A stretch of DNA of 64,000 nt from Colwellia sp. Its GTDB lineage: Bacteria; Pseudomonadota; Gammaproteobacteria; Enterobacterales; Alteromonadaceae. Within the stretch, counting starts at the first letter, position 1; each line of letters starts with the position of its first letter. Shown piece after piece: positions 21,813-32,098 of the stretch. The stretch spans positions 496,001 through 560,000 of the forward strand of contig JABSOY010000005.1 in the NCBI GenBank assembly GCA_013215385.1. Direction: 5' to 3'. The position numbers and the translations under genes were made by a program. The notes under the pieces were generated by a model. It was given only the letters and a program-made list of their open reading frames with translations, was not told the origin of the DNA and did not search any database.

Positions 21813-23115
21813 TACACGAAAACCTATATTTGTTGTTATCTTGCTCTTGCTGATTAACTTCGTCGTGGCAAGCTTAATGAGCAACCATGTATATTATAAT
21901 TTAGAATTATACATATACGAGCAGTACAACGATTACCTCCTTGAAGTAAAGCAAGAAACGCATAAATTATTTGAACACTCAGCAAGTTCACAATGGCAAA
22001 AAAATACTACAATTTTAGCGAATAAGTTTGATGGACAATGCCATATTATTTCTCGTGCTGACAGCAAACTTGATGATTACGTTAAGTCGTACTTATTACA
22101 ACCACAAGCAAAATTTGGCTTTGTCGATATGGACAATGCGACGATATATTATCCGCTAAACGATGAGTTTACCGTGGAACTAGGACCCGTTGTTTTTAGT
22201 ACTTGGTTAACCTTTTTGAGTGACTGGTTTAGTTGGTTAACGGCTATTCTTTTAAACGCTATTTTAGCTTTTTTTTACTTAAGCCATATCGAAAGCAAGC
22301 GAAAAAAGTTGAGTGACGCAATTATTAATTTACCCTTCAACTTTGATGAACAAAAATCAGATGTTTACCATCACATTCAACAGCTCGCTTTACATATAGG
22401 TGAACTACAACAAGACAATGAAAGTCGTTTATTACTGCAACGTGACTTATTACACGGTGTTGCGCATGAGTTTAGAAGCCCTATGGCGAGAATTCAGTTT
22501 GCCTTAGATATGCTTGAAGAGTCTCCTGAAAACGAACAAGGGCAGCTGCGAAAAAGTATGCATACCTCGCTAGACGATCTTGATAAATTAGTGAAAGAGT
22601 TGCTGTATTACGCCAGATTGAAAGACAGTGAGTCAGCGCTGAGTTATAGAAAGGTTAGTTTAGCTGAGCTTTGTAAATCAGCTATTGAACAAGTGAGCCC
22701 TTTCTATCATGAAATAAACTTTGAGTTGAATGAATTGAGCTTTGATGCCGTTGATATTACCGCAGACGAAAACCTGATCAAGCGGATGATAGTGAACTTA
22801 CTCAGAAATGCTGGGCGTTTTGCAACATCGACTTGCCGAATTAGTCTTTATTTTACCGAACATGAGGTTACATTAGTTATAGAAGATGATGGTGTTGGTA
22901 TTCCTCCAGGGAAAATATCGCGTATCTTTGAGCCTTTTACCCGCCTAGATCCTAGCCGCTCAAGAGATTCTGGTGGTTGTGGTTTGGGTCTGGCAATTGT
23001 TGACTCGATTGTAAAAAAACATCATGGAGTCATAGAGGTTGTTAATGGCAAACTAGCAGGTGCATGTTTTCGAGTTAGTTTACCTTTGATTGACCGTTCA
23101 GAAATAGCCAGATAA
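21802..23115 (+). CDS. Sensor histidine kinase (RstB-like), partner of the upstream RR
   Basis: 437 aa; overlaps RR stop; LLHGVAHEFRSPMARIQFALDML, DSGGCGLGLAIVDSIVKKH. Confidence 0.92.
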   Translation: MQINTRKPIFVVILLLLINFVVASLMSNHVYYNLELYIYEQYNDYLLEVKQETHKLFEHSASSQWQKNTTILANKFDGQCHIISRADSKLDDYVKSYLLQPQAKFGFVDMDNATIYYPLNDEFTVELGPVVFSTWLTFLSDWFSWLTAILLNAILAFFYLSHIESKRKKLSDAIINLPFNFDEQKSDVYHHIQQLALHIGELQQDNESRLLLQRDLLHGVAHEFRSPMARIQFALDMLEESPENEQGQLRKSMHTSLDDLDKLVKELLYYARLKDSESALSYRKVSLAELCKSAIEQVSPFYHEINFELNELSFDAVDITADENLIKRMIVNLLRNAGRFATSTCRISLYFTEHEVTLVIEDDGVGIPPGKISRIFEPFTRLDPSRSRDSGGCGLGLAIVDSIVKKHHGVIEVVNGKLAGACFRVSLPLIDRSEIAR

Positions 23116-23116
23116 A

Positions 23117-24721
23117 TTAATATCCTATTTCACTGTCATCATCAATCACTGTCTCTAAATCAATTCCAAGTGCTAGCATAGCCGCTTGTTCATAAAATAA
23201 TTCAGTGTCAACAATTGGCCGCTTAAGTAACCATTGTTGATCAATATGCACGATTAGATTACTGCCAATAACGTCCACTTTGGCTATGTTTACAATAGAA
23301 GAAGTCTCAGCCGGTAATTGACCATCACTTTGGCGCTGTTGGCATAATAACGTTGCTAAGCGGAGCAGTGCACATAACTGTTTCAAGCTATCGCTTTTTA
23401 ATAAATACCATTGGTACTCGTTTAGTGATGATATTTTTTTTCGTTGATTACCGACTAACCAAGCAAGTGCTTGTTGTTGTTCTTGATTAAAGCCCGGCAA
23501 ATCACTATGTGTTAAAATATATTGGCCATGCTTTTGATAGCCAGAAGGGTTTATATCAATACCTAATTCGTGCAGCTGAACGGCAAACATTAATAGTTCG
23601 GCGTATATGGGCTCTTGTAATTGCCATTTTTTATCTACTTGCTGTAACCAGGTTTTTAACAGCTCTTGCACATTATGCACTTGAGCTTGGTCTACATTAA
23701 AGCGTTGCGCTAAGTTGTCGACACTACGCCAACGGATATTGTTAGCTAATTGGCCATGAAGTAAATTTTCGAGCTGTTCATATAAAACGCCTTCGCGTAA
23801 GGCATATTGACAGTAATCGAGTTCTTCAATTTCCAAGCTTTCCATTAATGCAATGGCGATAGCAACACCCGCGCAAATAAGCTCGCGACGACTTTCATGT
23901 AAACCCGCAATTTTTAATTCGTTACAGTGTTGGTGCTCAAGTAATTTTTTCTTTAGCTGTTTCAATTGTTTTAGTGAAAAGGGTTGTGGTAAAGCTTGTC
24001 CGGCATTTACTATTTTATAAATACATTTGAAAGTGCCTGAAGTGCCAATGGCTTGTTGCCAGCTTGATTTTTTAAAGCGTTTTATAAACGAATCAACTTC
24101 GTGTTTAGCCTTGCGAATAGCTTGCTTAAAATTACTTTCGCTGATAATTCCCGTTGAAAAGTATTCTTGACTAAGGCTGACACAGCCAATATTTAAACTT
24201 GCTAAGGTCATTATGTTTTGCTGCTTACCAATAATACATTCTGTACTACCACCGCCAATATCAATCACTAATTGCTGTGTTGAATTTTCGCTGTGGTGAG
24301 CAACACCCTGATAAATTAAACGCGCTTCTTCATGGCCTGAAATTACTTCAATATCGTAAGGAAAAACCTTGGCTGCTGCTTGTAAAAAAGTTTCAATGTT
24401 TTTTGCCTGACGTAAGGTATGAGTTGCGACAATACGAAAGTTTTCTTTGTTGAGGTGTTGAGCTGTGCTGGCTAAGTTGCCCAATGTTGTTACGCCACGA
24501 AAAATGGCTTCGTCACTTAATTCGTTATCAAAATTTAAGCCTTGAGCAAGTTTTACGCGATATTTCTCTGAATGCATTATCTGTAGTTCTTCTCCAACTT
24601 GCCTAGCAAGTACAAAGTGAAAACTATTTGACCCCATATCGAGAGCGGCAAAATATTGTTGCGGGGTGTCCGCTTTATTTTCGTTATTTTTTATTTTCAT
24701 AGGTAATTCAGTCGCGGGCAT
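23117..24721 (-). CDS. ppx: Exopolyphosphatase / Ppx-GppA family
   Basis: 534 aa; AALDMGSNSFHFVLAR, VIDIGGGSTECIIG; C-terminal HD-type region; directly downstream of ppk1. Confidence 0.93.
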   Translation of the reverse strand: MPATELPMKIKNNENKADTPQQYFAALDMGSNSFHFVLARQVGEELQIMHSEKYRVKLAQGLNFDNELSDEAIFRGVTTLGNLASTAQHLNKENFRIVATHTLRQAKNIETFLQAAAKVFPYDIEVISGHEEARLIYQGVAHHSENSTQQLVIDIGGGSTECIIGKQQNIMTLASLNIGCVSLSQEYFSTGIISESNFKQAIRKAKHEVDSFIKRFKKSSWQQAIGTSGTFKCIYKIVNAGQALPQPFSLKQLKQLKKKLLEHQHCNELKIAGLHESRRELICAGVAIAIALMESLEIEELDYCQYALREGVLYEQLENLLHGQLANNIRWRSVDNLAQRFNVDQAQVHNVQELLKTWLQQVDKKWQLQEPIYAELLMFAVQLHELGIDINPSGYQKHGQYILTHSDLPGFNQEQQQALAWLVGNQRKKISSLNEYQWYLLKSDSLKQLCALLRLATLLCQQRQSDGQLPAETSSIVNIAKVDVIGSNLIVHIDQQWLLKRPIVDTELFYEQAAMLALGIDLETVIDDDSEIGY

Positions 24722-24724
24722 TAT

Positions 24725-26917
24725 TTACTCATGATTTTTAAACGTATCATTATCAATTGTAGACTCACTTTTAACATTTGACAGCTTAATTAACGCTTGT
24801 TGATCGAGAAATTCTTGCTCTTGTAAGTACTCATAAATAGCCATTTGGGAGCGAACTTTATCCTTGTTTCCTTGTTGCACATAGCGATTATTTTGCTGAC
24901 GATTAATGATTCTTGCCTTGGTATTATCTTTAAAGTGTAGTTCTAGAGTCTGTAAAATTCGTGCCTTCAAGCTTTCATCGTAAATAGGGCAGGCGACTTC
25001 AACACGGTTATCTAAATTTCTTTCCATCCAATCAGCTGAAGTAATAAAAACGTGTTTATTTCCTTGGTTATGAAAAACCATTACTCTAGGGTGCTCAAGA
25101 AACTGATCGACTATTGAGATGACTTTTATTTTTTCACTCATCCCTTTAACGCCCGGTATAAGTGAGCACATACCACGAATAATCAAACGAATAGTCACTT
25201 TAGCATTACTCGCAGCATACAGTTTTGTGATTAAACCTTTGTCGACTAAATTATTAAGCTTCAATATGATTTCAGCTTTATGACCTTGCTCGGCACTTTG
25301 AATTTCATGATCAATCATTTGATACAAACGTCGACGAGAGGTTAGAGGGGAAACGATTAAATGATTAAAACGAAAGCGTTTATAACTGTGTGAAATAAAA
25401 GAAAAAACATTATTTACTTCTTGGCAAATTTCTTTGTGTTGCGTAAACAGCGAAAAATCTGTGTATACCCGCGCATTGCTTTCGTGAAAGTTTCCGGTGC
25501 CAATATGGGCATACTTAACTTTTTGGTCATTTTCAATACGCGTGATCAAGCAAAGCTTTGCATGAATCTTAAGGGTTTCAATGCCAAATTCCACATGAAT
25601 ACCAGCGTCTTTCATTATTTTCGCCCATTCGATATTGGCTTGCTCGTCAAACCTTGCGCGTAGCTCAATAACCACGGTAACTTTTTTACCATTTTTTACC
25701 GCTTCAATTAATGAGTGAATAATGCGTGAATTCTTTGCCACACGATAAATATTAATTTTAATACTTTTTACCAAAGGATCATAAGATGCTTGTCTAACGA
25801 ACTCAGTAAAATGTCTAAACTTATGGTATGGGTAATACAGTAAAATATCGTGTTGTTGTATTGCATCAAAAACTGAATCAAACGCAGTGAAACGGCTAGA
25901 GGTTAGCGCAGGTAACTCTGATTTTTCTAAGTTTTTATTACCAATATTGGGGAATTGGATAAAATCTTTGAAGTGCCGATAACGAATGCCCGGCACTAGA
26001 TTATCAAGTTCTTTGATTTTAAGTGCTTTACGTAAAAATGTGGTCATATATTGCGGCATGTTGTGATCGTAAACTAGACGTACCACGTCAGCTTTTAATC
26101 GTTGTTTTAGTCCTTTAGACATTTGGTCAAGTAAACTTTCATCAAGGTCGTCTGTTAAATTGTACTCAGCATCACGAGTGAGTTTTATAGAATAAGCTTC
26201 TAACTCATCGTAGTGAAAAACCCCTTTAAAAAGCTTTTCAATAAAAAAATGTACCACATCATCAAGTAGCATAATGTATTGGTTTTTTCTTGGTTTATGT
26301 TCTGGGAAAAGCTTTTCGGGAATAAGAATAAAGCGCTGAATTTCTTCACGAGGAATCTCTACCAAGGCAAATTGCGTTTGTTCTGTTGGTGGTTGGTCGT
26401 CAGAACGCAATGCGACTAAAAAGTAAATGCCGTCATCATCAATACAATTAGATAAATGTGTCTTTGAATGAATGACAATTGGCGTTATGTGACGAATTAT
26501 TCGATTATCAAAATACTGCTCCAGCCACAATTTTTGGTCGTAACTCAGCTTGCTTTCAATGCTATTTGTTTGGTTGTTGTTAAAAAGAATTTCTATGTCG
26601 TTGTCAGCAAGTTGAGTAAAAATATGCTCAGCAACGCGCTTAAATTCTGTGGTAGAACAATTAACTTTTTCACTAATTTGTTGGTGGAGGAGTGTATTGG
26701 TTTTTTGCTCACTATTTTGAGCAACTTCTAAAATGGCGCGGCGACGAATACCTGCGATACGGACACGAAAAAACTCGTCTAAATTGGCTGAATAAATCCC
26801 TAAAAATCGAATGCGCTCAATTAATGGCACCGTTTCGTCGGCAGCTTCTTGTAATACCCGCTCGTTAAAAGAGAGCCAGCTGAGTTCTTTGTCAAAAAAG
26901 GTCGGTAACGTATTCAT
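24725..26917 (-). CDS. ppk1: Polyphosphate kinase 1
   Basis: 730 aa; FFDKELSWLSFNERVLQEA, KVTVVIELRARFDEQANIEWAK, KYAHIGTGNFHESNARVYTDFSLFT. Confidence 0.97.
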   Translation of the reverse strand: MNTLPTFFDKELSWLSFNERVLQEAADETVPLIERIRFLGIYSANLDEFFRVRIAGIRRRAILEVAQNSEQKTNTLLHQQISEKVNCSTTEFKRVAEHIFTQLADNDIEILFNNNQTNSIESKLSYDQKLWLEQYFDNRIIRHITPIVIHSKTHLSNCIDDDGIYFLVALRSDDQPPTEQTQFALVEIPREEIQRFILIPEKLFPEHKPRKNQYIMLLDDVVHFFIEKLFKGVFHYDELEAYSIKLTRDAEYNLTDDLDESLLDQMSKGLKQRLKADVVRLVYDHNMPQYMTTFLRKALKIKELDNLVPGIRYRHFKDFIQFPNIGNKNLEKSELPALTSSRFTAFDSVFDAIQQHDILLYYPYHKFRHFTEFVRQASYDPLVKSIKINIYRVAKNSRIIHSLIEAVKNGKKVTVVIELRARFDEQANIEWAKIMKDAGIHVEFGIETLKIHAKLCLITRIENDQKVKYAHIGTGNFHESNARVYTDFSLFTQHKEICQEVNNVFSFISHSYKRFRFNHLIVSPLTSRRRLYQMIDHEIQSAEQGHKAEIILKLNNLVDKGLITKLYAASNAKVTIRLIIRGMCSLIPGVKGMSEKIKVISIVDQFLEHPRVMVFHNQGNKHVFITSADWMERNLDNRVEVACPIYDESLKARILQTLELHFKDNTKARIINRQQNNRYVQQGNKDKVRSQMAIYEYLQEQEFLDQQALIKLSNVKSESTIDNDTFKNHE

Positions 26918-27053
26918 CTTGCTTACTCAAATTCAATCGATAGTGCAGTTAAAACAAGTATATAAACAAAATGTGACGTTTTTATTATCGCGAATAAAAC
27001 CTTTTAAAAATAACGTAAGACAAAGTACTAAAAGCTAAACACAGACCACAATT

Positions 27054-27551
27054 TTAGCGTGAAACGTCAACCATCAAATCGTCGGCGAGGTTTTCCAATG
27101 CGTTTACTAAATTATCGGTTTGCTCGCTGTTCACAGATAAAGTTATTTTGGCTCTGAATAGTGCTTGTCCGGTATGCGGCGCATTGTCTTGGGAACTTAC
27201 TAGTTTTATCATGTTGCCACCTTGATGATGGATAACTGATGATATTTCTTGCACTATGCCTTCTCTGTCATTGGCGGTAAGTTCTAAGATAACATTAGCG
27301 CCATTATCACTCTGCTCAGGGCTGGTTTGTTCAATATTAACTTTAAAGTTTGTTAATTCGTTAAGGGCACTTTTAAGTGCATTGCAGTGCTCTTTTGCAA
27401 CGGCAACTTCAAGTACGCCGGTAAAGAAACCTGATAAATGATGCAAGCTACTCGTTTGCCAATTGCCTTGGTGTTCTTTAACCGTTTTTGATAAAAGTTC
27501 AACTAACCCTGGACGGTCTTCAGTGATAAATGAGATAACTAAATGATTCAT
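27054..27551 (-). CDS. gcvR: Glycine cleavage system transcriptional repressor-like ACT-domain protein
   Basis: 165 aa; tandem ACT domains (VISFITEDRPGLVELLSKTV; LELTANDREGIVQEISSVIHHQGGNMIKLVS). Confidence 0.75.
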   Translation of the reverse strand: MNHLVISFITEDRPGLVELLSKTVKEHQGNWQTSSLHHLSGFFTGVLEVAVAKEHCNALKSALNELTNFKVNIEQTSPEQSDNGANVILELTANDREGIVQEISSVIHHQGGNMIKLVSSQDNAPHTGQALFRAKITLSVNSEQTDNLVNALENLADDLMVDVSR

Positions 27552-27603
27552 AATGTTCCTTAACTGAAAAGTATAAAAGTAAATAGCAAAATAAAGGGAG
27601 GGG

Positions 27604-27966
27604 CTAAGCTAAACGTGATAATTGTGAAAGTTCTTTATGCAGTTGGCTTTCGTCGCCTAAATTTAACTCTACTAAACGTCGTAAATGCGTAACACTGTCT
27701 ATATCAATGGCATTACATTGCAAGCCTACTTCGTTGTTTACTTCATGCACAACTGCAATGTGCATCTCAACCACAGATTCACCGTTAGCTAAGTCGAAAT
27801 GTAGTAAGCCAAGTTTACCTTTTAAGGAATGCTCTATATTAGGCATAGTGGCTAGCGCGCCATTTAAAGAAATGTCGTGGATAGTAACTGGATAGTTTTG
27901 CTGTTCAACCTCTAATATCGCATTGATTGAAAACAAAATTCGGGTGAATTGACGTCTATTTTCCAT
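27604..27966 (-). CDS. PilZ domain-containing protein
   Basis: 120 aa; ENRRQFTRILFSINAILEV...IHDISLNGALATM matches the RxxxR / DxSxxG pattern. Confidence 0.85.
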   Translation of the reverse strand: MENRRQFTRILFSINAILEVEQQNYPVTIHDISLNGALATMPNIEHSLKGKLGLLHFDLANGESVVEMHIAVVHEVNNEVGLQCNAIDIDSVTHLRRLVELNLGDESQLHKELSQLSRLA

Positions 27967-28021
27967 TACTTAAGTTCAAATAATTAATCGTTAGCTTAAG
28001 CATAGCCGCCTTTTATAAAAA

Positions 28022-28072
28022 AGGCACTTTATTCATCTGAATAATTAATAATTCATCAAAATTAAAGTGCCT
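28022..28072 (-). terminator. Terminator-like inverted repeat downstream of ettA
   Basis: aggcacttta / taaagtgcct with T-tract on the minus strand. Confidence 0.5.
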
Positions 28073-28106
28073 ATAACTATTTAATAACTAATAGTAATTG
28101 CTGAGG

Positions 28107-29786
28107 TTAGCCTATTTTTTTGTATTTTATTCTATGTGGTTCGGTGGCTGCTGGACCCAATGTTTTCCTCAACCATGCTTCATAGTCAGTAAAGTTACCT
28201 TCATAGAAGTTGATTTTACCTTCATCACGGTAATCTAGAATGTGGGTGGCAATACGGTCAAGGAACCAACGGTCATGCGAAATAACCATGGCACAGCCCG
28301 GAAATTCTAATAACGCTTCTTCAAGAGCACGTAAGGTTTCAATATCTAAATCATTGGTCGGCTCATCGAGTAACAATACATTACCGCCCGTTTGTACTAA
28401 CTTGGCTAAATGAACACGGTTGCGCTCTCCACCTGATAATTGGCCGATGATTTTTTGTTGATCGGTGCCTTTAAAGTTAAAACGGCTCACATAAGCACGA
28501 CTTGGAATTTCATAAGTGCCTATTTGTAAAATTTCATGACCTTGAGATATCTCTTGGTAAACGGTTTTGCTGTTATCCATATCATCACGGAATTGATCAA
28601 CACTGGCGAGTTTTACCGTTTCACCTAAGGTTATTTCACCTGAATCGGGTTTTTCAGCCCCAGTCATCATTTTAAAGAGTGTCGATTTACCGGCGCCATT
28701 TGGGCCAATAATGCCAACAATCGCGCCCTTAGGCACGCTAAAACTTAAATCATCTATTAAAACTCTATCGCCAAACGATTTTGTTAAGTTAACAACATCT
28801 AAAACTTTATCACCAAGGCGAGGTCCCGGTGGGATGTAAAGTTCATTGGTTTCATTACGTTTTTGGTGTTCTTGGCTGTTAAGCTCTTCAAAGCGAGCCA
28901 TACGGGCTTTGCTTTTAGACTGACGCGCTTTCGGATTTGAACGAACCCATTCAAGTTCTTGCTTGATGGTTTTTTGTAGTGCACTTTCGGTTTTGCCTTC
29001 TCGTTCAAGACGAGCATCTTTTTGTTCTAACCATGAAGTGTAGTTGCCTTCATAAGGGATTCCGTGGCCTCTATCAAGCTCTAAGATCCAACCGGCAACA
29101 TTATCTAAGAAGTATCTATCATGGGTAATTGCTACCACAGTACCTGGGTAGTCATGTAAGAAGCGTTCTAACCAAGCAACAGATTCGGCATCCAAATGGT
29201 TAGTAGGTTCATCAAGCAATAACATGTCTGGCTTTTCGAGCAATAAACGACACAGGGCGACACGACGGCGTTCACCACCACTGAGCACTGCAATTTTTTG
29301 ATCCCATTCAGGCAAACGTAAAGCATCGGCTGCACGTTCTAATACATTATCAAGATTATGGCCATCTTGTGCATTAATAATGTCTTCTAACTCACCTTGC
29401 TCTTTTGCTAACGCATCGAAATCAGCGCCTTCTTCAGCATATTCGTTATAGACTTGGTCTAAGCGAGCCATGGCATTTTTAACTGTCGCAACAGCTTCTT
29501 CAACAGCTTCGCGCACTGTTTGATTTTCATCAAGCTTAGGTTCTTGCGGTAAATAACCAATTTTAGTGCCGGCTAAAGCAACCGCATCACCTTCAAATTC
29601 AGTATCAACACCCGCCATAATACGAAGTAAGGTCGATTTACCTGAACCATTTAGACCTAATACGCCGATTTTAGCACCAGGGAAAAATGAAAGAGAAATA
29701 TCTTTTAAAATAGTGCGCTTTGGTGGAACTACTTTAGAAACTCGATTCATCGACATGATGAATTTATCGGGTAGTGGCTGAGCCAT
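28107..29786 (-). CDS. ettA: Energy-dependent translational throttle protein (ABC-F ATPase)
   Basis: 559 aa; two ABC domains (GLNGSGKSTLLR, LSGGERRRVALCRLL, GPNGAGKSTLFKMM) and EttA-type ends. Confidence 0.96.
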   Translation of the reverse strand: MAQPLPDKFIMSMNRVSKVVPPKRTILKDISLSFFPGAKIGVLGLNGSGKSTLLRIMAGVDTEFEGDAVALAGTKIGYLPQEPKLDENQTVREAVEEAVATVKNAMARLDQVYNEYAEEGADFDALAKEQGELEDIINAQDGHNLDNVLERAADALRLPEWDQKIAVLSGGERRRVALCRLLLEKPDMLLLDEPTNHLDAESVAWLERFLHDYPGTVVAITHDRYFLDNVAGWILELDRGHGIPYEGNYTSWLEQKDARLEREGKTESALQKTIKQELEWVRSNPKARQSKSKARMARFEELNSQEHQKRNETNELYIPPGPRLGDKVLDVVNLTKSFGDRVLIDDLSFSVPKGAIVGIIGPNGAGKSTLFKMMTGAEKPDSGEITLGETVKLASVDQFRDDMDNSKTVYQEISQGHEILQIGTYEIPSRAYVSRFNFKGTDQQKIIGQLSGGERNRVHLAKLVQTGGNVLLLDEPTNDLDIETLRALEEALLEFPGCAMVISHDRWFLDRIATHILDYRDEGKINFYEGNFTDYEAWLRKTLGPAATEPHRIKYKKIG

Positions 29787-29937
29787 GTAAAGACCTTTTT
29801 ATTTGAAGGGAAATTAACTTGCCGATATTTTAGGTTAAAGAGGGTAGGCAAGCAAATGTGATTGAGGGAATTTCTGTTAATGTTACAAATAGCTCTACTA
29901 ATTAGGTGTAAAAAAAACGAATTTCAAGGGGCACTTT

Positions 29938-30018
29938 GTTAAGGTTTTTAGATATCAACCGTCAGGTGCTGAGCTATTGATAGGTCTGGTGCTCTAACTG
30001 ATATCTAAAAATATTAAC
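29938..30018. repeat. 81-bp inverted-repeat element
   Basis: 20-bp arms gttaaggtttttagatatca and tgatatctaaaaatattaac (18/20 complementary) around a 41-bp centre. Confidence 0.65.
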
Positions 30019-30363
30019 ATGATGGTCATTCCTTTATAGTGAGTTTTTGTAATATTTAGACCGTATGCCTTGAACAAGCGGACATAAACTTGTGAGAGTT
30101 AGATGATTACTTCTCGTGCGAATACAGACGTGTTTTTTCATGAATATCTATACACATTTTAATGAATCTGACTTAGCACTCTTAGTCTGCGTGTGAAATT
30201 GTTAGTGAACTCAGGGGGCTATATTCTAGTGCTATACTCTTTGATGATGTTAAAGTTGATTGGTGCTTATTGAAGTAGGCTTAAATTACTGTAAGTATAC
30301 CTAATATATAAACAAGTATTTTTCACAACTCATATTATTCACCAGCAAATTAGGAATTAAATA

Positions 30364-31224
30364 ATGAAAAAAAATCTCATCATCGCATTAGTGGCAACGA
30401 CACTATTACCAATACACGCTAGTGCAAAAGAGAATAACCATGGACCGGTAGCAGATAAGGTTATATCTGAACAAAGAGCAATGCTTGCAACAAATACCCA
30501 AGGGCAAGGATTTGGTCCACAATCCCCTCGCGATATTGATGCAGTAGTAGGTAATAACCCAAGATCATTTAATGCTGCCCCGGCAGCTACAGAAATGAAT
30601 CTTTGTAATATACATTTTCATAAAAATGCTGAGCATAAAGGTGGAGAGTTCACTAGGTATGCAGGAAATGGTGACGGACATGGCTACCAGAGTGGTTATG
30701 AATATTCCGGGAAACTGAGTGTTGCCGAGCTTAAATCAGCAGGGCATGATATTTGTCCTAGCAAACATGGGGCTTTGAGTGCAGGTGATACGATTGAAGT
30801 TCACTATGTGCACTCAACTGCTCAAATTGAACCGGGCCCAACATTAGGTTCATGTTTAAGCGACTCGATCAAAAACCCGCAGTTACGTGTAGAAACACAG
30901 GTATATGTTCTGGTTAACAACAGTAATGCACTAGATTTTACTAAATTAACCAAGCATGGAAAAGTAAATGGCTTGCATCAGGCTATGAATATACCAAGCA
31001 ATACTGGAACAGCTGTTCAGTATGCCGGTTCAACCACAGGACCTGGTTACAATGAAAAAGGCTCACCATTTCAGGTGTCATGGAGTGTACGCCCTAATGT
31101 AGCCAAAGTTAATATTGCTAGTGTTGGTGAATGGTGTAAAGGAAATACTTTCAATGAAGACCATGCTCATGGTGTAAGAAACCTAGTGATCAATCCTGAT
31201 CTTATTTCAAAAATTGGTCATTAA
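30364..31224 (+). CDS. Putative delta-class carbonic anhydrase, secreted
   Basis: 286 aa; signal peptide; MNLCNIHFHKNAEHKGGEF...DTIEVHYVHSTAQIEPGPTLGSC...ETQVYVL...EWCKGNTFNEDHAHGVRNLV resembles proteins annotated as delta-class carbonic anhydrase (recognition, not searched). Confidence 0.65.
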   Translation: MKKNLIIALVATTLLPIHASAKENNHGPVADKVISEQRAMLATNTQGQGFGPQSPRDIDAVVGNNPRSFNAAPAATEMNLCNIHFHKNAEHKGGEFTRYAGNGDGHGYQSGYEYSGKLSVAELKSAGHDICPSKHGALSAGDTIEVHYVHSTAQIEPGPTLGSCLSDSIKNPQLRVETQVYVLVNNSNALDFTKLTKHGKVNGLHQAMNIPSNTGTAVQYAGSTTGPGYNEKGSPFQVSWSVRPNVAKVNIASVGEWCKGNTFNEDHAHGVRNLVINPDLISKIGH

Positions 31225-31537
31225 ATTTAGCCAACAAGCACTTTATTTGTTTTTAACAAAACAAAACAAATTCAGATGAGCCTGCTTAGCATCGCGTTTT
31301 TACCAAAAATTCGCGCGGCTGGCAGGATTTAGACATTGGGGCAGGAGAATCCACACCAATCAAGAAATGTTTTTTTCATATCAATTCAAAATCCAAACCA
31401 ATACGGTTTTAATGGTCAGTTTTATTTGTACGATTAAATTTGAAATAAGAAAATTTGTCTAATACTTATTTTGATATATTTTCATTTGTAATGATTTCAA
31501 ATGGTTTAATATTCGATACGCCAGAACATATGAAGCA

Positions 31538-31726
31538 TTGATTAACTCCCTCCGTTTAACCCGTTATGAACGCGATAAACTCGTTGAATTAAAAGCATTT
31601 TCTATGAGTAAATTAGACAAAATCAATAAAAACAAAAAGATGGAACAACTGATAAACGCTCTAATCTTTGATAGCATTAAAAATGAAAGCAGTAATGTAA
31701 TTAATGAACTCAGTGGTTGTATTTAA
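31538..31726 (+). CDS. Small hypothetical protein (TTG start; weak call)
   Basis: 62 aa; charged, helical sequence in a sparse intergenic region. Confidence 0.25.
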   Translation: MINSLRLTRYERDKLVELKAFSMSKLDKINKNKKMEQLINALIFDSIKNESSNVINELSGCI

Positions 31727-32098
31727 GTAATTGATTAATAAGATAATAGTTAATATAGAAGCTGAAATGATATGATTTAGAGAAGTGGGGCTGCGTAGTT
31801 GGTAGCTTAAATGTAATTTGTTTAATTATACTGTGGTTATATTGGCTGTTAATTTAAGTCTAAAGGTGGTCCTTTAATTGGGGCTAAGGTACTCAACTTA
31901 TTCATTGAGTAGGCATTTTATAGCAATGCTACGATGATCAACTTTGGACACAAAAATTTGATCTGAGTAGCCTCAGTATCTTACTTTGAAAAACATTCTA
32001 TACTGTAAATGATAAAAATATTTTTATTGGTGATAACCATTTAAGCAATATAACTTGTGCTATTAACTTTAACCATTAAATATGGGAGGGACAGATTA

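Noticed and set aside
29938-30018. Integron attC site
   Set aside because: Arms begin GTT and end AAC, the reverse of the RYYYAAC...GTTRRRY arrangement, and no integrase or cassettes are nearby.
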